Source: Fusibacter sp. A1 (GTDB lineage Bacteria; Bacillota; Clostridia; Peptostreptococcales; Acidaminobacteraceae). Taken from it: a stretch of 64,000 nucleotides of DNA. Position 1 is the stretch's first letter. Every line of letters starts with the position of its first letter. Both the position numbers and the translations under genes were made by a program. The notes beneath the pieces are model-generated. The model made no database searches. It was given only the letters and a program-made list of their open reading frames with translations, and was not told the origin of the DNA. Shown piece by piece: positions 51,505 to 59,176 of this stretch. The DNA is taken from NCBI RefSeq assembly GCF_004125825.1, contig NZ_QQWI01000003.1, forward strand, positions 310,001-374,000, written 5' to 3'.

Positions 51505-51536
51505 GAAGAGACTCTAAGTCTACCTAGAGTCTCTTC
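51505..51536 (-). terminator. hairpin between ricT and yabB
   Basis: A perfect 12-bp stem GAAGAGACTCTA/TAGAGTCTCTTC with an 8-base loop. The trailing T-tract (TTCTTATG) is weak, so partial termination or mRNA processing is possible. Confidence 0.65.
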
Positions 51537-51543
51537 ATGATCG

Positions 51544-52488
51544 TTACTTATCAAAAACCTCATCCGGTTGATCTTCAACTATTACGGTTTCATCTGATTT
51601 TCCCTTGCAGTTTCCGTCCTCGCAAGATTTTTTTCCTTGCTTGACACGTTTGCGGTCTTCACGAAGGATTAAACTGTTGTGATACTCAAAAAAGTCATCG
51701 CTGAGTTCTGGATGGCCACTTTTGGTCTGGTTGCCTGTCAGTAATTTTACCTTCACCATCTCTTTAAGTACGCTTACATTGAACACGACAGCCGGTCCGT
51801 CAGGTGTCTTGACCGTCTCACCCTGCTTAGGAAGTTCTTTGTTGAGCTCTCTGTAGGTATCGTACTCATATCGTAGGCAGCACATGAGTCGTCCGCAAAT
51901 TCCCGAAATCTTAGTCGGATTGAGCGAAAGGCTTTGATCCTTGGCCATTTTAATCGAAACGGGAACAAAATCACCAAGCCAAGTCGCACAGCACAGCTGA
52001 TAACCGCACTGGCCTATTCCGTTGAGCATTTTCGCTTCGTCGCGCACTCCGATTTGTCTAAGTTCGATTCGAGTTCTGAAGATCGACGCAAGGTCCTTCA
52101 CCAGTTCTCTAAAATCCACTCGTCCATCCGCTGTAAAATAGAATATCACTTTATTGTTGTCGAACGTGTATTCCACATCCACAAGCTTCATGTCCAAGTT
52201 ATGTTCTTTGATTTTCTCGACGCATAGTTCAAAGGCGTCAAGCGCTTTTTCCTTGTTTTGCTCGTGCGCCATCGAATCTTCTTCCGTTGCGATTCTGACC
52301 ACCTTTTTCAGTGGTGACACAAGCTCTTCTTCCGCGATTTCCTTGATGCCGACAACCACCATGCCAAACTCGATACCGCGGACCGTTTCGACGATCACAC
52401 CGTCATCTTTTTTTATCTCGAAATCACCTGGATCAAAATAATAGATCTTACCAGCTTTTTTAAACCTTACTCCTATGACCTTAACCAT
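51544..52488 (-). CDS. ricT: RicT/YaaT (PSP1-domain) protein
   Basis: 314 residues: N-terminal PSP1 domain (VKVIGVRFKKAGKIYYFDPG), FTADGRVDFRELVKDLASIFRTRIELRQIGVRDEAK and the Cys-rich core CGYQLCC...GICGRLMCCLRYE, which in B. subtilis binds Fe-S clusters with RicA and RicF. Its C-terminus is charged and Cys-containing (KKSCEDGNCKGK). It acts with RNase Y maturation and sporulation control in Bacillus. Its start overlaps the holB stop by 8 bases. Confidence 0.94.
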   Translation of the reverse strand: MVKVIGVRFKKAGKIYYFDPGDFEIKKDDGVIVETVRGIEFGMVVVGIKEIAEEELVSPLKKVVRIATEEDSMAHEQNKEKALDAFELCVEKIKEHNLDMKLVDVEYTFDNNKVIFYFTADGRVDFRELVKDLASIFRTRIELRQIGVRDEAKMLNGIGQCGYQLCCATWLGDFVPVSIKMAKDQSLSLNPTKISGICGRLMCCLRYEYDTYRELNKELPKQGETVKTPDGPAVVFNVSVLKEMVKVKLLTGNQTKSGHPELSDDFFEYHNSLILREDRKRVKQGKKSCEDGNCKGKSDETVIVEDQPDEVFDK

Positions 52489-53437
52489 TTACTGCCTCCT
52501 GTATTTTATACAGCATAGCTTCTGTTACCAGAATATAATTTTGCTGACGTTTAATAGCGACTTTTGCTTCTTCAACCGCACCCATGGATTTTGTGATGCA
52601 TGGGATACTTAATTTCTTACTACATTGTATCATGCTTTCGCGCTCAGCCCCAAGACGTAAATATTCGCTTGAAACTCCTTCTTTTAAAAGCAACACATCC
52701 TGTAGCCAGATGAGTATCAGGTCAAGCAGGTCGTCGCAGTCGTTTTTCAGATTTTCAAATACAGGTACCAGCGGCAACCATTTTTCAGGCTTATTCATCA
52801 AAAGGCCGCAAAGCAACTGGTACAGCTCTCTTACTCCTTTTGCAAACACATCATCTGTTGACCATTTCAGATACTTTCCATAACTCCCTTGGGCGATGGA
52901 AACCAGTTCATGATCAAGTTCCATGTTGTCTTTCTCGATCAGTTCTAGGATGCCCTTGTCAGGAATCGGATTGAATGCGATTCGTATCACACGGCTTCTT
53001 ATGGTAGGAAGCAGACGCGTGATGTTGTCTGCGATCAGGATAACCATAGCATGTCCCGGGGGTTCTTCAATCAGTTTGAGCATTTTGTTTTGTGCCTGCT
53101 CCGTCATCAGGGCGGACTCGTCGATGATGACAATTTTCATATCGGAAAGATAGGGTTTTACATGAACATATCCATGAATCTCATCTATTTGCTCCGTCTT
53201 TATGGATGCGCCCGTTGGAGCGACCACCAATATGTCCGGGTGGTTGCCCGATTCGAACTTCGCCCTTAAGGCTTCATTTTCTCCACAAAGCAGATATTTT
53301 GCCAGCGATTTTGCAAAGGTGAACTTTCCTATGCCTTTGATGCCTTCAAAACAATAGGCATGCGCATACCGGTCCTCGTGCACTATTTGCTCAAAATATT
53401 CTTTTTGCCTTTGATGTCCCATAATCGAATCAAACAT
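52481..53437 (-). CDS. holB: DNA polymerase III delta-prime subunit
   Basis: 318 residues. AAA+-type clamp-loader subunit: MFDSIMGHQRQKEYFEQIV, HAYCFEGIKGIGKFTFAKSLA (P-loop-like), KIVIIDESALMTEQAQNKMLKLIEEPPGHAMVILIADN and RLLPTIRSRVIRI (sensor 1/SRC-like). The start at 53437 overlaps the tmk stop by 8 bases with GGAG upstream; the longer frame lies inside tmk. No zinc-binding Cys set is evident in the ATPase domain. Confidence 0.9.
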   Translation of the reverse strand: MFDSIMGHQRQKEYFEQIVHEDRYAHAYCFEGIKGIGKFTFAKSLAKYLLCGENEALRAKFESGNHPDILVVAPTGASIKTEQIDEIHGYVHVKPYLSDMKIVIIDESALMTEQAQNKMLKLIEEPPGHAMVILIADNITRLLPTIRSRVIRIAFNPIPDKGILELIEKDNMELDHELVSIAQGSYGKYLKWSTDDVFAKGVRELYQLLCGLLMNKPEKWLPLVPVFENLKNDCDDLLDLILIWLQDVLLLKEGVSSEYLRLGAERESMIQCSKKLSIPCITKSMGAVEEAKVAIKRQQNYILVTEAMLYKIQEAVNG

Positions 53438-54134
53438 CGCTGCGCTCCACTTGAAAACGTTCTTTAAGCAGTTTACCCACCACACGGTAGATATCCTCAT
53501 GGATGGCGTCAATGGGTCTGAACTCACGATCTAACATGCATTCGATCCTATGCCATCCAAAGAGCTCGCCTATATGCTTAGACGCCTCATAGGCGCGACT
53601 GAGGTGGCTGTGGTCTCTTTCATGAATGTCCTTTACTTCCGAACCGTCTATCTTGTTCGCTCTTTTCTCGATTACTGCAATCGAATGCTCTACAGGAACA
53701 TCGAGAAAGAAGGTCAAATCAGGTCTAGGAATACCCATTAGCTCATATTCGAAGTTCTCCAACCACATCAGAAACTTATCCACTTCCTCCACACTCTCGA
53801 ATTTAGTGGATTGATGCACCATGTTCGCAGTGGTATATCTGTCAGCTATGACAATTCCGCCTTCAGCGTAAAAATCAGACCATTCCTTTTTATAGGAAGC
53901 GAAGCGGTCAACCGCGAAAAATACCGAGGACGCGAACGGGCTCACATCATCCGCATTTTGACCGAAATCGCCTTTCAGGTACATTTTCACAAGGGCGGAG
54001 GACTCGCTTTCATAATTTGGAAACGAAACCAGTCGCACAGGATAACCCTCATCGGTCAATCGTTTTAGCAGTCTCTTGCTTTGCGTTTCCTTGCCGCTTC
54101 CGTCGTTTGCTTCTATCGTAATTAAAAGTCCCAT
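53430..54134 (-). CDS. tmk: thymidylate kinase
   Basis: 234 residues. Phosphorylates dTMP to dTDP. P-loop EANDGSGKETQSKRL, DRFASYKKEW, VIADRYTTANMVHQSTKF (DRY motif) and the LID region with RANKIDGSEVKDIHERD. It is slightly longer than the E. coli enzyme, a clostridial variant. First of a tightly overlapping series with holB and ricT, following the yaaO-like decarboxylase by 9 bases. B. subtilis has yaaQ and yaaR between tmk and holB; here they are absent. Confidence 0.94.
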   Translation of the reverse strand: MGLLITIEANDGSGKETQSKRLLKRLTDEGYPVRLVSFPNYESESSALVKMYLKGDFGQNADDVSPFASSVFFAVDRFASYKKEWSDFYAEGGIVIADRYTTANMVHQSTKFESVEEVDKFLMWLENFEYELMGIPRPDLTFFLDVPVEHSIAVIEKRANKIDGSEVKDIHERDHSHLSRAYEASKHIGELFGWHRIECMLDREFRPIDAIHEDIYRVVGKLLKERFQVERSDV

Positions 54135-54143
54135 AATCTCTCC

Positions 54144-55499
54144 TCATCTACTGACAACTCTGATGTTCTCTCTTTCCATCTCCATACCGATGATTTCATG
54201 ATGGTCGCCCATCAGTCCCCTGATGATTGTAACGTGTTCCTCAGTGATCAGTTCACCAGGCATGATAAGTGGAATACCCGGCGGATATGGCACGATTCTC
54301 TGGGCAGCCACTTTTCCAGCCGCATCATCTAGGTTGACCACTTCCTCACAGAGTCTATCTAGTTGGTCCTTGTCGTAAAGACGTATCGGTGCCGGATACA
54401 TCACCCTAATCGGCGCAAGGGGTGTTTTCATGACCACGCCATCAAGTACATCCGCAATGGCTTCAAGTTCGGCTTCTGTATTCATGATACTTAAGTACAG
54501 CAGAACACCGCTATGGTTGCTTAGCTCACAGTAGATGCCATGGCTTATGAGCAGTTGGTTGATCTCATATCCTGTATAACCTACAGGAGCGGTATGCAGC
54601 CAGATCTTAAAGGGATCATCCTGCTCTTTTACTCCACTTAGCCATCTTTTTAATCTAGTAGCCTTAAGTTCCACGATATGGCCGAAAAGATTGTCTTGCC
54701 TCTGTCTGTTGTCGACCATATAATGGATGGCTTCGTCTATGGAGGCGATCAGCACATAACTTGGTGAACTCGATTGCAATATCTTCAGATACTCGGTAAC
54801 TCCCGAATAGCATCTATGCGCATTTTTAAAATGTATCACACCTGTCTGGGTCATCGCGGGCAGGGTCTTATGAGTACTTTGCACAACGATATGCGCCCCC
54901 ATATTAAGCGCGGAAACGCGACTTTTAGAGCTGAAATTAAGGTGTGCGCCATGCGCCTCGTCGACAATCACGATGCCTTCTCTTTTATCCATCAGCTCGA
55001 CTACAGAACCAAGGTCTGTCGTATAGCCGTAGTAACTCGGAGAAGTGATCACCACGACCTTAATCGATTCGTTCTTCGCTAAGCAGTCCAGTATCGCCTG
55101 TTCCTCATATCCCTCAATGGTTCCGCTCGAACTCCAGATCGGCCCGACCGTCTCATAGGTCAAACCTTTCAGCATACAAGCGTGGTATACAGACTGATGG
55201 CAGTCTCTTCCAACGAGAATTTGCTCGCCTCTCTTTGTCGATCCCATGATCGCGGCGAGTATTCCAACCGTCGATCCACCCACTAAAAAGTGCGTGGCAT
55301 CACTTCCATAGGCATCCCTTGCATGATCCATCGCTTTTTTTATGATTCCCGTGGGATGATGTAGATTGTCCGTTCCCTCAATTTCTGTAGTATCCATCTT
55401 AAGCAGATTTCCACCATGGATACGCTTATATTTATGTCCAGGCATGTGTGCGGAAATCAAATCCTTCTTCAGGACCTTCATCAGGTCATCACGAAACAT
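54144..55499 (-). CDS. Orn/Lys/Arg decarboxylase, YaaO-type (second paralogue)
   Basis: 451 residues. The short decarboxylase family: AHMPGHKYKRIHGG, DEAHGAHLNFSSKS, the Schiff-base lysine in QSTHKTLPAMTQTG and YPPGIPLIMPGELI. It differs clearly from the 12476-13927 paralogue and shares with B. subtilis yaaO the position before tmk. The ATG at 55499 overlaps the end of the upstream membrane-protein gene; the ribosome binding site is weak, so translational coupling is likely. Substrate unknown. Confidence 0.9.
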   Translation of the reverse strand: MFRDDLMKVLKKDLISAHMPGHKYKRIHGGNLLKMDTTEIEGTDNLHHPTGIIKKAMDHARDAYGSDATHFLVGGSTVGILAAIMGSTKRGEQILVGRDCHQSVYHACMLKGLTYETVGPIWSSSGTIEGYEEQAILDCLAKNESIKVVVITSPSYYGYTTDLGSVVELMDKREGIVIVDEAHGAHLNFSSKSRVSALNMGAHIVVQSTHKTLPAMTQTGVIHFKNAHRCYSGVTEYLKILQSSSPSYVLIASIDEAIHYMVDNRQRQDNLFGHIVELKATRLKRWLSGVKEQDDPFKIWLHTAPVGYTGYEINQLLISHGIYCELSNHSGVLLYLSIMNTEAELEAIADVLDGVVMKTPLAPIRVMYPAPIRLYDKDQLDRLCEEVVNLDDAAGKVAAQRIVPYPPGIPLIMPGELITEEHVTIIRGLMGDHHEIIGMEMERENIRVVSR

Positions 55500-55971
55500 G
55501 TTTCGGTACCAAGCTTTCCAAATAGACTCTGATATCCTTTTGCGGTTCTATGATGATCTGTCTGACCCGACCCTCTTTTTTAAAGGTCAATACAAGCCAA
55601 TGTTTCTTATTCAAGCTGTTTGTGAAGATATCACGCTTTGCGATTTTTTGCTTATGATAGGCTTCCACATTGATGACTTCATCGGGTTTCATGGTAATAA
55701 ATGCGTGGTTCGATCTTCCTACCACTCTTTCAAAAACCAGGTCATCCGCCACGATACGGTAGTGGAACTCCGCAAGTCTGAAGTAGATGAGCTGGTAACA
55801 GAAATAAACGCATGCGATAAACATGACGAGCGATCCCAAGGACCGCACAAGAGGTGAAAACCCGATAAGGACGATATCCACACCCTCTATCGCCATCAGC
55901 AGCAAGATGATTGCGATAAGTATCCAAAAAAAACTTATTGATTTCTTTTCAATCGACTGTTTCAGTAACAT
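55489..55971 (-). CDS. hypothetical two-helix membrane protein with PH-like tail
   Basis: 160 residues: two membrane helices (SFFWILIAIILLLMAIEGVDIVLIG, SLGSLVMFIACVYFCYQLIYF), then a beta-rich cytosolic tail (HYRIVADDLVFERVVGRSNHAFITMKPDEVINVEAY), resembling small bacterial PH/DUF304-like proteins. Overlaps the decarboxylase start by 11 bases. Function unknown. Confidence 0.68.
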   Translation of the reverse strand: MLLKQSIEKKSISFFWILIAIILLLMAIEGVDIVLIGFSPLVRSLGSLVMFIACVYFCYQLIYFRLAEFHYRIVADDLVFERVVGRSNHAFITMKPDEVINVEAYHKQKIAKRDIFTNSLNKKHWLVLTFKKEGRVRQIIIEPQKDIRVYLESLVPKHVS

Positions 55972-55991
55972 GTAAGCCTCCAGTATGTGGT

Positions 55992-56114
55992 TTATCTACG
56001 TCTTCTCTTTTTTGGGGAACGTGTTTCAGGCAGTGCATGATACCAAAACCACATCACTAAATATGCGAATACAAATACGATGATTCCACCTATTAAAAGA
56101 TTCACTTGATTCAT
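55992..56114 (-). CDS. 40-residue single-helix membrane protein
   Basis: A small gene with GAGGTTGAT 6 bases before the ATG. Product: short start MNQVNLL, a hydrophobic helix (IGGIIVFVFAYLVMWFWYHA) and a basic tail SPKKRRRR. This is a typical small inner-membrane protein with a positive-inside tail. It lies 20 bases upstream of the two-helix protein on the same strand and may be in its operon. Function unknown. The remaining 56115-56396 is AT-rich and holds only the aspC promoter region, with no gene that I can see. Confidence 0.65.
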   Translation of the reverse strand: MNQVNLLIGGIIVFVFAYLVMWFWYHALPETRSPKKRRRR

Positions 56115-56396
56115 TATTTTATCAACCTCGTTTTCTCTAATCATTACCCTTAAGTATGACACATTTGGTGTATAAATAAAACCACTCTCTTAACTTTTGA
56201 ATCGATGGTCAAAAACGTTTAATCCCATGTATAAAAAGTTTCATTAAGTTAATAATCATATAAATAAAAGCAATAAGATGAATTACTTTTGTATTTTAAA
56301 TTTTAGGTCGAAATTCCTTTTTAATCGCCTTTTCAAGTAGTTTGATTTCTGTTACTCTTGTGATAGTAAACCAAGACCAATTACTGGAGGGATTTC

Positions 56397-57572
56397 ATGT
56401 TATCAAACAGAGTAAATAATATTACACCGTCAATGACATTAGGTATCAGTACGAAGGTAAAGGAACTAAGTCGTGCTGGAATAGAAGTATTGAATCTTAG
56501 CATCGGCGAACCGGACTTCTTCACTCCAGATGGAGCGAAAGACTCAGCAATCGAAGCCATACACTCCAACAAGACAAAATACGATGCCGCCACCGGCGTA
56601 TTGGAACTGAGACAAGCCATTTGCAAAAAACTCGAGAAAGAGAATTCGATTAGCTATAGACCGGAGGAAATCGTGGTTTCCAGTGGTGCGAAACACTCCA
56701 TCACGAATACTCTCATGGCTATTACAAACCCAGGTGATGAAGTCATCGTACCTATCCCTTACTGGGTAAGCTATCCGGAGATGGTCAAGCTGACAGAAGG
56801 CGTGCCTGTATTTGTAGAGACTGAATTCGAGAACAACTTCAAGCTGAAGCCGCAAGAGTTGAGAAATGCGATTACCGATAAGACCAAAGCCATCTTCATC
56901 ACAAATCCTTCGAATCCGACTGGCGCCGTTTACACAAAAGATGAGCTTAAAGCGCTCGCTGACATTTGTGTGCAGCATGGCATCTATATCATTGCCGATG
57001 AAATCTATGAGCGCATGTGCTACTTGGATGAATTCACATCCATCGCCTCGCTTTCAGAAGAGATAAAAGAGATCACGATCACCATCAACGGTTTGAGCAA
57101 ATCGGTTTCCATGACCGGTTGGAGAGTCGGTTACACAGCGTCCAGAGCGGATATTGCCAAGGGAATGGGTTCAATTCAAGGTCATCTTGTTTCTCACCCA
57201 AGTACCATTTCTCAATATGCCGCGATAGGTGGTCTGACAAATTGTGATGACGACATCGCCCACATGAAATCCGTCTACAAGCAAAGAAAAGATCAAGCCA
57301 TCGAGTGGATAGAAGCCATTGAAGGATTATCCGTCGTTAAGCCAGACGGTGCCTTCTACATCTTTATCAACATCGGTCCACTCAGAGACAAGATCGATTC
57401 AAAGGACTTATCCTTGACGGTCTGCAACCGACTTCTTGACGAGTATAAGGTCGCCTTCGTTCCTGGTGTAGCTTTTGGTCATGATGATTTCATCAGAATG
57501 TCTTATGCTACTGATCTTGATACGATTAAGGAAGGCATCGAACGACTTAAAAACTTAGTAGACACTTTATAA
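56397..57572 (+). CDS. aspartate aminotransferase (class I, PLP)
   Basis: 391 residues of fold type I, subgroup I-gamma like Bacillus/Thermus AspAT: LSIGEPDFFTP, KYDAATGVLELRQAI, ITNPSNPTGAVYTK (PLP-ring Asn), IIADEIYERM, the Schiff-base lysine in NGLSKSVSMTGWRVGY, and the carboxylate-binding Arg in FIRMSYA. It links aspartate and oxaloacetate; aspartate feeds the nadB product downstream. GGAGGGATTTC precedes the ATG. Monocistronic. Confidence 0.93.
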   Translation: MLSNRVNNITPSMTLGISTKVKELSRAGIEVLNLSIGEPDFFTPDGAKDSAIEAIHSNKTKYDAATGVLELRQAICKKLEKENSISYRPEEIVVSSGAKHSITNTLMAITNPGDEVIVPIPYWVSYPEMVKLTEGVPVFVETEFENNFKLKPQELRNAITDKTKAIFITNPSNPTGAVYTKDELKALADICVQHGIYIIADEIYERMCYLDEFTSIASLSEEIKEITITINGLSKSVSMTGWRVGYTASRADIAKGMGSIQGHLVSHPSTISQYAAIGGLTNCDDDIAHMKSVYKQRKDQAIEWIEAIEGLSVVKPDGAFYIFINIGPLRDKIDSKDLSLTVCNRLLDEYKVAFVPGVAFGHDDFIRMSYATDLDTIKEGIERLKNLVDTL

Positions 57573-57586
57573 AGCTATAAAATACA

Positions 57587-57613
57587 AGGGCAGCGGTCAT
57601 TCGACCACTGCCT
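57587..57613. terminator. terminator of aspC overlapping the 57597 gene end
   Basis: AGGGCAGCGGTC/GACCACTGCCT stem with loop ATTC and TTTTTT on the plus strand. It includes the last codons and stop of the converging 79-aa gene. Confidence 0.85.
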
Positions 57614-57836
57614 TTTTTAGCAAATTGTAAAGTTTTTTATCCAGTTTTTCAATATCTCTGACAATGTGTTTCATCGGTTTATGGAACTCCCTGGACATTC
57701 TTCTGACATCCAGCTTCTGATTGCCATCAAGATACTTCTGCCTGATGATGACAACCTCTATGGGTGTGAAGTCCTCACTTTCCAGCAGTTCTTCAATTTT
57801 ACCGGTCAAGTGTTTTATGTTTTGCAGATTAATCAT
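57597..57836 (-). CDS. small HTH protein (sigma-70 region 4-like)
   Basis: 79 residues: INLQNIKHLTGKIEELLESEDFTPIEVVIIRQKYLDGNQKLDVRRMSREFHKPMKHIVRDIEKLDKKLYNLL. The core IEVVIIRQKYLDG...VRRMSREFHKPMKHIVRDIEKLD resembles the region-4 HTH of sigma-70-like factors, without region 2. It overlaps murI by 4 bases (ATGA), so it is translated with it. Possibly a small DNA-binding regulator; unproved. Confidence 0.6.
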   Translation of the reverse strand: MINLQNIKHLTGKIEELLESEDFTPIEVVIIRQKYLDGNQKLDVRRMSREFHKPMKHIVRDIEKLDKKLYNLLKKAVVE

Positions 57837-58609
57837 ATATCCTTCTCCAACAGCTCTGTGGCTAATTCAACCATTTGCTCTCCTGCCGAATTCTCAATCG
57901 TCACACTGCCTTTACCTGCATCATCACATAAAAGATCCAAGTCTTGTAAGGTCCGCTTTAAATGAAAGGATGTGCCCAGGTTACCGTCATAGATATTGAC
58001 GGTATGATTGAAATACGCGCTGATTGTTTGCTTTAAAAAAATGAAATGCGTGCAACCTAGAACAACGCCGCTAATTTGATTACGTTCCTCTTTTGAAATG
58101 ACCTGATCCAAGATGCGATAAACCTCTTGATAGGTCACCTTCTGACTTTCCACCAGTTCGACAAACTCCGGAGTGGGACATTTGATAATGGTCACCTCAT
58201 CCAAATATTGATCCATCAACTTTTCAAATTTAGACTCCCTAAGCGTCATCTCAGTGGCAAGGACTGCGATATGGCCACCGGGATGGGCGAGAGCGGCTGG
58301 TTTAAGAGCAGGTTCCATACCGATGATTGGCAATTCATACTGGTTACGAAGATGGGACGCGGCAGCGCTTGTCGCCGTATTGCAGGCTATCACCACAGCC
58401 TTGACCCCCAACGTTATAAAATACTCGACAATCCTCTGTGAATGTCCAATCACCTGTTCTACTGTCTGTGGTCCATACGGGGCGTGCTTGCTGTCGCCAT
58501 AATAGATTATATTCTCATTGGGCAGTATTTTCCTAATCGTGTTTACGACGCTAACTCCGCCAAGTCCTGAATCGAACACACCGATTGGCGCACATTTATT
58601 ACTCTTCAC
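57833..58609 (-). CDS. murI: glutamate racemase
   Basis: 258 residues. Interconverts L- and D-glutamate for peptidoglycan. The two catalytic cysteines are in IACNTATSAAA and VLGCTHFIFL; GVFDSGLGGVSVVN and DSKHAPYGPQ are the other family blocks. It is followed by the 79-residue HTH gene. Its ATG is preceded by AGGGGATAAGGG. Confidence 0.94.
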   Translation of the reverse strand: MKSNKCAPIGVFDSGLGGVSVVNTIRKILPNENIIYYGDSKHAPYGPQTVEQVIGHSQRIVEYFITLGVKAVVIACNTATSAAASHLRNQYELPIIGMEPALKPAALAHPGGHIAVLATEMTLRESKFEKLMDQYLDEVTIIKCPTPEFVELVESQKVTYQEVYRILDQVISKEERNQISGVVLGCTHFIFLKQTISAYFNHTVNIYDGNLGTSFHLKRTLQDLDLLCDDAGKGSVTIENSAGEQMVELATELLEKDI

Positions 58610-58661
58610 CCTTATCCCCTCCCTTATCTTTTACCTTTTAAGTATAAACCATACTGCAATT

Positions 58662-58690
58662 TTGACAAGACCAATAAAACTGGTTAAAAT
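58662..58690 (+). promoter_or_regulatory. promoter for the small Cys-rich gene
   Basis: TTGACA (58662-58667), a 17-bp spacer and TAAAAT (58685-58690). The resulting leader (about 180 bases) contains four or five DnaA-box-like 9-mers. No other gene is apparent in 58610-58876. Confidence 0.75.
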
Positions 58691-58695
58691 ACATA

Positions 58696-59109
58696 TTATC
58701 AACACAATTATGCACATAATCCATGATGTTTGTCTTGTTACCTTTTGTTATACACAACCACATGGAGATAGAATCGTGTATTTTCAACCATTACGTAAAA
58801 GTCAGCCTGAATAAGCAATCTTAGATAATTCAGAAAGCTTTACTTATCAACAAGTTATTAAGAGGTGGTGGATAAGTTGCCAACAGTTAACTGCAAAAGG
58901 TGTGCCTATTACTTTGTAACTTGGGAACCACAGCGTCCACATGGCTGTAGATATTTCGGTTTCAAGTCTATGCAAATACCAAGCATCGTCGTCAAACGGT
59001 CCTCAGGAAACGAATGCGGGGCCTATAAAGCCAAAATTATCACAAAATAAGGCATACAAACGGAGACTTCCCCAATTTAATCCACAGGTTATCCACGTTT
59101 TGTGTATAA
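58696..59109. promoter_or_regulatory. cluster of DnaA-box-like 9-mers
   Basis: Sites: 58696-58704 TTATCAACA, 58708-58716 TTATGCACA, 58748-58756 TTATACACA, 58844-58852 TTATCAACA, 58867-58875 (minus) TTATCCACC, 59078-59086 TAATCCACA, 59089-59097 TTATCCACG, 59101-59109 (minus) TTATACACA. Three match TTWTNCACA exactly and the others differ from it or from TTATCCACA at one position. Eight sites in 414 bases, seven of them in two groups either side of a short gene. May be an origin-like, titration or DnaA-regulatory locus. Confidence 0.65.
58877..59050 (+). CDS. small conserved Cys-rich protein (zinc-ribbon-like)
   Basis: 57 residues from TTG 58877, with AGAGGTGG upstream; GTG starts at 58865 and 58868 would be too close to that site. 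Sequence PTVNCKRCAYYFVTWEPQRPHGCRYFGFKSMQIPS...SSGNECGAYK matches a pattern I recall from short clostridial proteins: CxxC, YYxVTW, PxGC, FGFKS, SSGxxC. They are sometimes annotated, doubtfully, as uracil-DNA glycosylase. The four cysteines could bind zinc. Function unknown. A DnaA-box-like site overlaps its ribosome binding region. Confidence 0.7.
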   Translation: MPTVNCKRCAYYFVTWEPQRPHGCRYFGFKSMQIPSIVVKRSSGNECGAYKAKIITK

Positions 59110-59134
59110 CTTATGGTAACAAGGAGATAATAAA

Positions 59135-59160
59135 AAAACGAGCGAAGATCCGCTCGTTTT
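59135..59160. terminator. terminator between the Cys-rich gene and nadC
   Basis: AAAACGAGCG/CGCTCGTTTT with loop AAGATC. A-run and T-run on both sides make it bidirectional; it ends the nadABC operon. Confidence 0.92.
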
Positions 59161-59176
59161 CGTTTATCGCTGAACT

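Noticed and set aside
58696..59109. The DnaA-box cluster as the chromosomal origin
   Set aside because: dnaA, dnaN and rpmH are absent, there is no switch in gene direction across it, and no clear AT-rich unwinding element adjoins it. I report it as a DnaA-box cluster only.
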